A stretch of 5,621 nucleotides of DNA from Actinomycetota bacterium. GTDB lineage: Bacteria > Actinomycetota > Acidimicrobiia > Acidimicrobiales > Microtrichaceae. Shown here one piece after another: positions 4,757 to 5,621 of this stretch; within the stretch, counting starts at the first letter, position 1; every line of letters begins with the position of its first letter. The notes beneath the pieces were generated by a model, which worked only from the letters and a program-made list of their open reading frames with translations, was not told where the DNA came from and ran no database searches. Both the position numbers and the translations under genes were made by a program. The stretch covers positions 1-5,621 of the forward strand of contig JAFDWA010000135.1 of the NCBI GenBank assembly GCA_018268735.1, read 5' to 3'.

Positions 4757-5621
4757 TCAGATCGCGCCCGACTCGATCAGGTTGTCGAGCTCTTCCGGTG
4801 TCATCAGCACGTCACGGGCCTTGGAGCCCTCCGACGGTCCGACCACGCCGTGCTCCTCGAGCAGGTCCATGAGCCGGCCGGCGCGGGCGAATCCGACCTT
4901 GAGCTTGCGCTGCAACATGGACGTCGAGCCGAACCCGCTGCGCACCACGAGCTCCATGGCCTGGTTGACGAGCTCGTCGTCGTCACCACCGGTCCCTCCG
5001 CCGCCGGCACCGACCGAGCCGCCCTCGTCGGTGCCCTGGACGTCGGCGACGTACTCCGACTCGACGTCCGGCGCCTGGCGGCGCCAGGCGGAGACGATCG
5101 AGTGGACCTCGGACTCCTCGACCCACGCTCCCTGGATGCGCTCCGGTGCGCTGGAGCCGCCTTCGAGCAGCAACATGTCGCCCCGACCGACGAGGCGCTC
5201 CGCGCCGCCCTGGTCGAGGATCACCTTCGAGTCGGTGGCCGACGCCACGGCGAACGCGAGGCGTGCCGGCACGTTCGCCTTGATGACGCCGGTGATCACG
5301 TTCACCGACGGTCGCTGCGTTGCGATCACGAGGTGCAGACCCACCGCGCGGGCCATCTGGGCGATGCGGCAGATCGACTCCTCGACGTCACGCGGCGCGA
5401 CCATCATCAGATCGGCGAGCTCGTCGACGACGATCAGGATGAACGGCAGGCGCTGGAACTCACGCTCCTCGCCGGGCTCCGGCTTCAGCTCGCCACGGTC
5501 GAACTTGGCGTTGTAGCCGGTGATGTCGCGGACGCCGACCTCCGACAGCAGGTCGTAGCGGCGCTCCATCTCCTTCCCCGCCCAGTTGAGGGCGTTCGCG
5601 GCCTTCTTCGGGTTCGCGACG
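4757..5621 (-). CDS. ftsK: DNA translocase FtsK, C-terminal part (5' end outside window)
   Basis: The frame is open to the window edge, giving the last 287 residues, so the N-terminal membrane region, Walker A and alpha domain are missing. Counting from the first complete codon, the start is [19 protein letters not shown] (4-22) of the RecA-like motor. Walker B is [14 protein letters not shown] (60-73), and [17 protein letters not shown] at 100-116 is the usual FtsK/SpoIIIE signature. A flexible linker rich in Gly and acidic residues (about 185-213) leads to the gamma winged-helix domain (214-287), which reads polar DNA motifs and directs translocation. FtsK is a hexameric ATP-driven pump at the division septum that clears and aligns chromosome termini for segregation and XerCD recombination. 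The recognition helix has A245, R249 and D252 where E. coli has Asn, Arg and Glu. The gene ends 12 bases before the SMP-30-family gene. Confidence 0.97.
   Translation of the reverse strand, partial: VANPKKAANALNWAGKEMERRYDLLSEVGVRDITGYNAKFDRGELKPEPGEEREFQRLPFILIVVDELADLMMVAPRDVEESICRIAQMARAVGLHLVIATQRPSVNVITGVIKANVPARLAFAVASATDSKVILDQGGAERLVGRGDMLLLEGGSSAPERIQGAWVEESEVHSIVSAWRRQAPDVESEYVADVQGTDEGGSVGAGGGGTGGDDDELVNQAMELVVRSGFGSTSMLQRKLKVGFARAGRLMDLLEEHGVVGPSEGSKARDVLMTPEELDNLIESGAI
5072..5090 (-). repeat. GC-rich hairpin inside ftsK at the motor-linker junction
   Basis: CGCCTGGC (5072-5079) and GCCAGGCG (5083-5090) form a perfect 8-bp stem with a 3-base loop. It spans the codons for AWRRQA at the end of the motor domain, just before the flexible linker. 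It could slow translation between domains, or it may be chance in GC-rich coding sequence. Confidence 0.3.

Noticed and set aside
1..5621. Mobile elements, CRISPR arrays, tRNA or rRNA genes, attachment sites
   Set aside because: No transposase or integrase sequence, no regularly spaced direct repeats and no recognisable tRNA or rRNA segments were seen. Nearly all of the window is accounted for by core genes.

Overview
The window reads as chromosomal core sequence from a high-GC actinobacterium. Every gene supported is on the minus strand, so transcription runs from base 5621 towards base 1. In that order: the 3' end of ftsK (DNA translocase), an SMP-30/gluconolactonase-family hydrolase, rimO (ribosomal protein S12 methylthiotransferase), pgsA (phosphatidylglycerophosphate synthase), cinA (two-domain nucleotide/NMN amidase protein), and then a promoter region with a clear LexA (SOS) operator, leading to a gene whose first codons may lie at the left edge. 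The order rimO-pgsA-cinA beside ftsK, the Cheo-type LexA box (GAAC-N4-GTTC), GTG starts and leaderless-type promoters all suit Actinobacteria. The protein style (for example the RimO and FtsK sequences) makes me think of Acidimicrobiia, but that is an impression only.

Right part (3821-5621): ftsK is cut by the window edge and keeps the end of its motor domain (Walker B onwards), a glycine-rich linker and the complete DNA-reading gamma winged helix. Only 12 bases separate its stop from the SMP-30-family gene, which has a good Shine-Dalgarno in that gap, so the two are probably co-transcribed. A 278-base gap (3543-3820) follows. I see no gene in it, but it holds a weak terminator-like hairpin, a perfect 14-bp palindrome, further inverted repeats and a -10 element placed exactly for leaderless transcription of rimO.

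Middle part (285-3542): rimO and pgsA overlap by four bases (GTGA), a translational-coupling arrangement. pgsA ends in a strong hairpin that overlaps its stop codon. cinA then has its own -10 element at the same exact distance from its ATG as at rimO. This part thus looks like two transcription units, rimO-pgsA and cinA, with possible read-through.

Left part (1-284): cinA ends at a stem-loop. After it comes a promoter (TTGAGT-18-TACAGT) whose spacer is filled by a LexA box, then about 180 bases with no convincing gene, and finally a Shine-Dalgarno seven bases before a GTG at the window edge. cinA and recA are neighbours in many bacteria and recA is a standard LexA target, so the next gene is most likely recA. 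That identity is inferred, because almost none of it is visible.

I found no mobile element, CRISPR array, tRNA, rRNA or clearly new system. The most interesting material is regulatory: the SOS promoter, the pair of leaderless-type promoters, and the cluster of palindromes before rimO.
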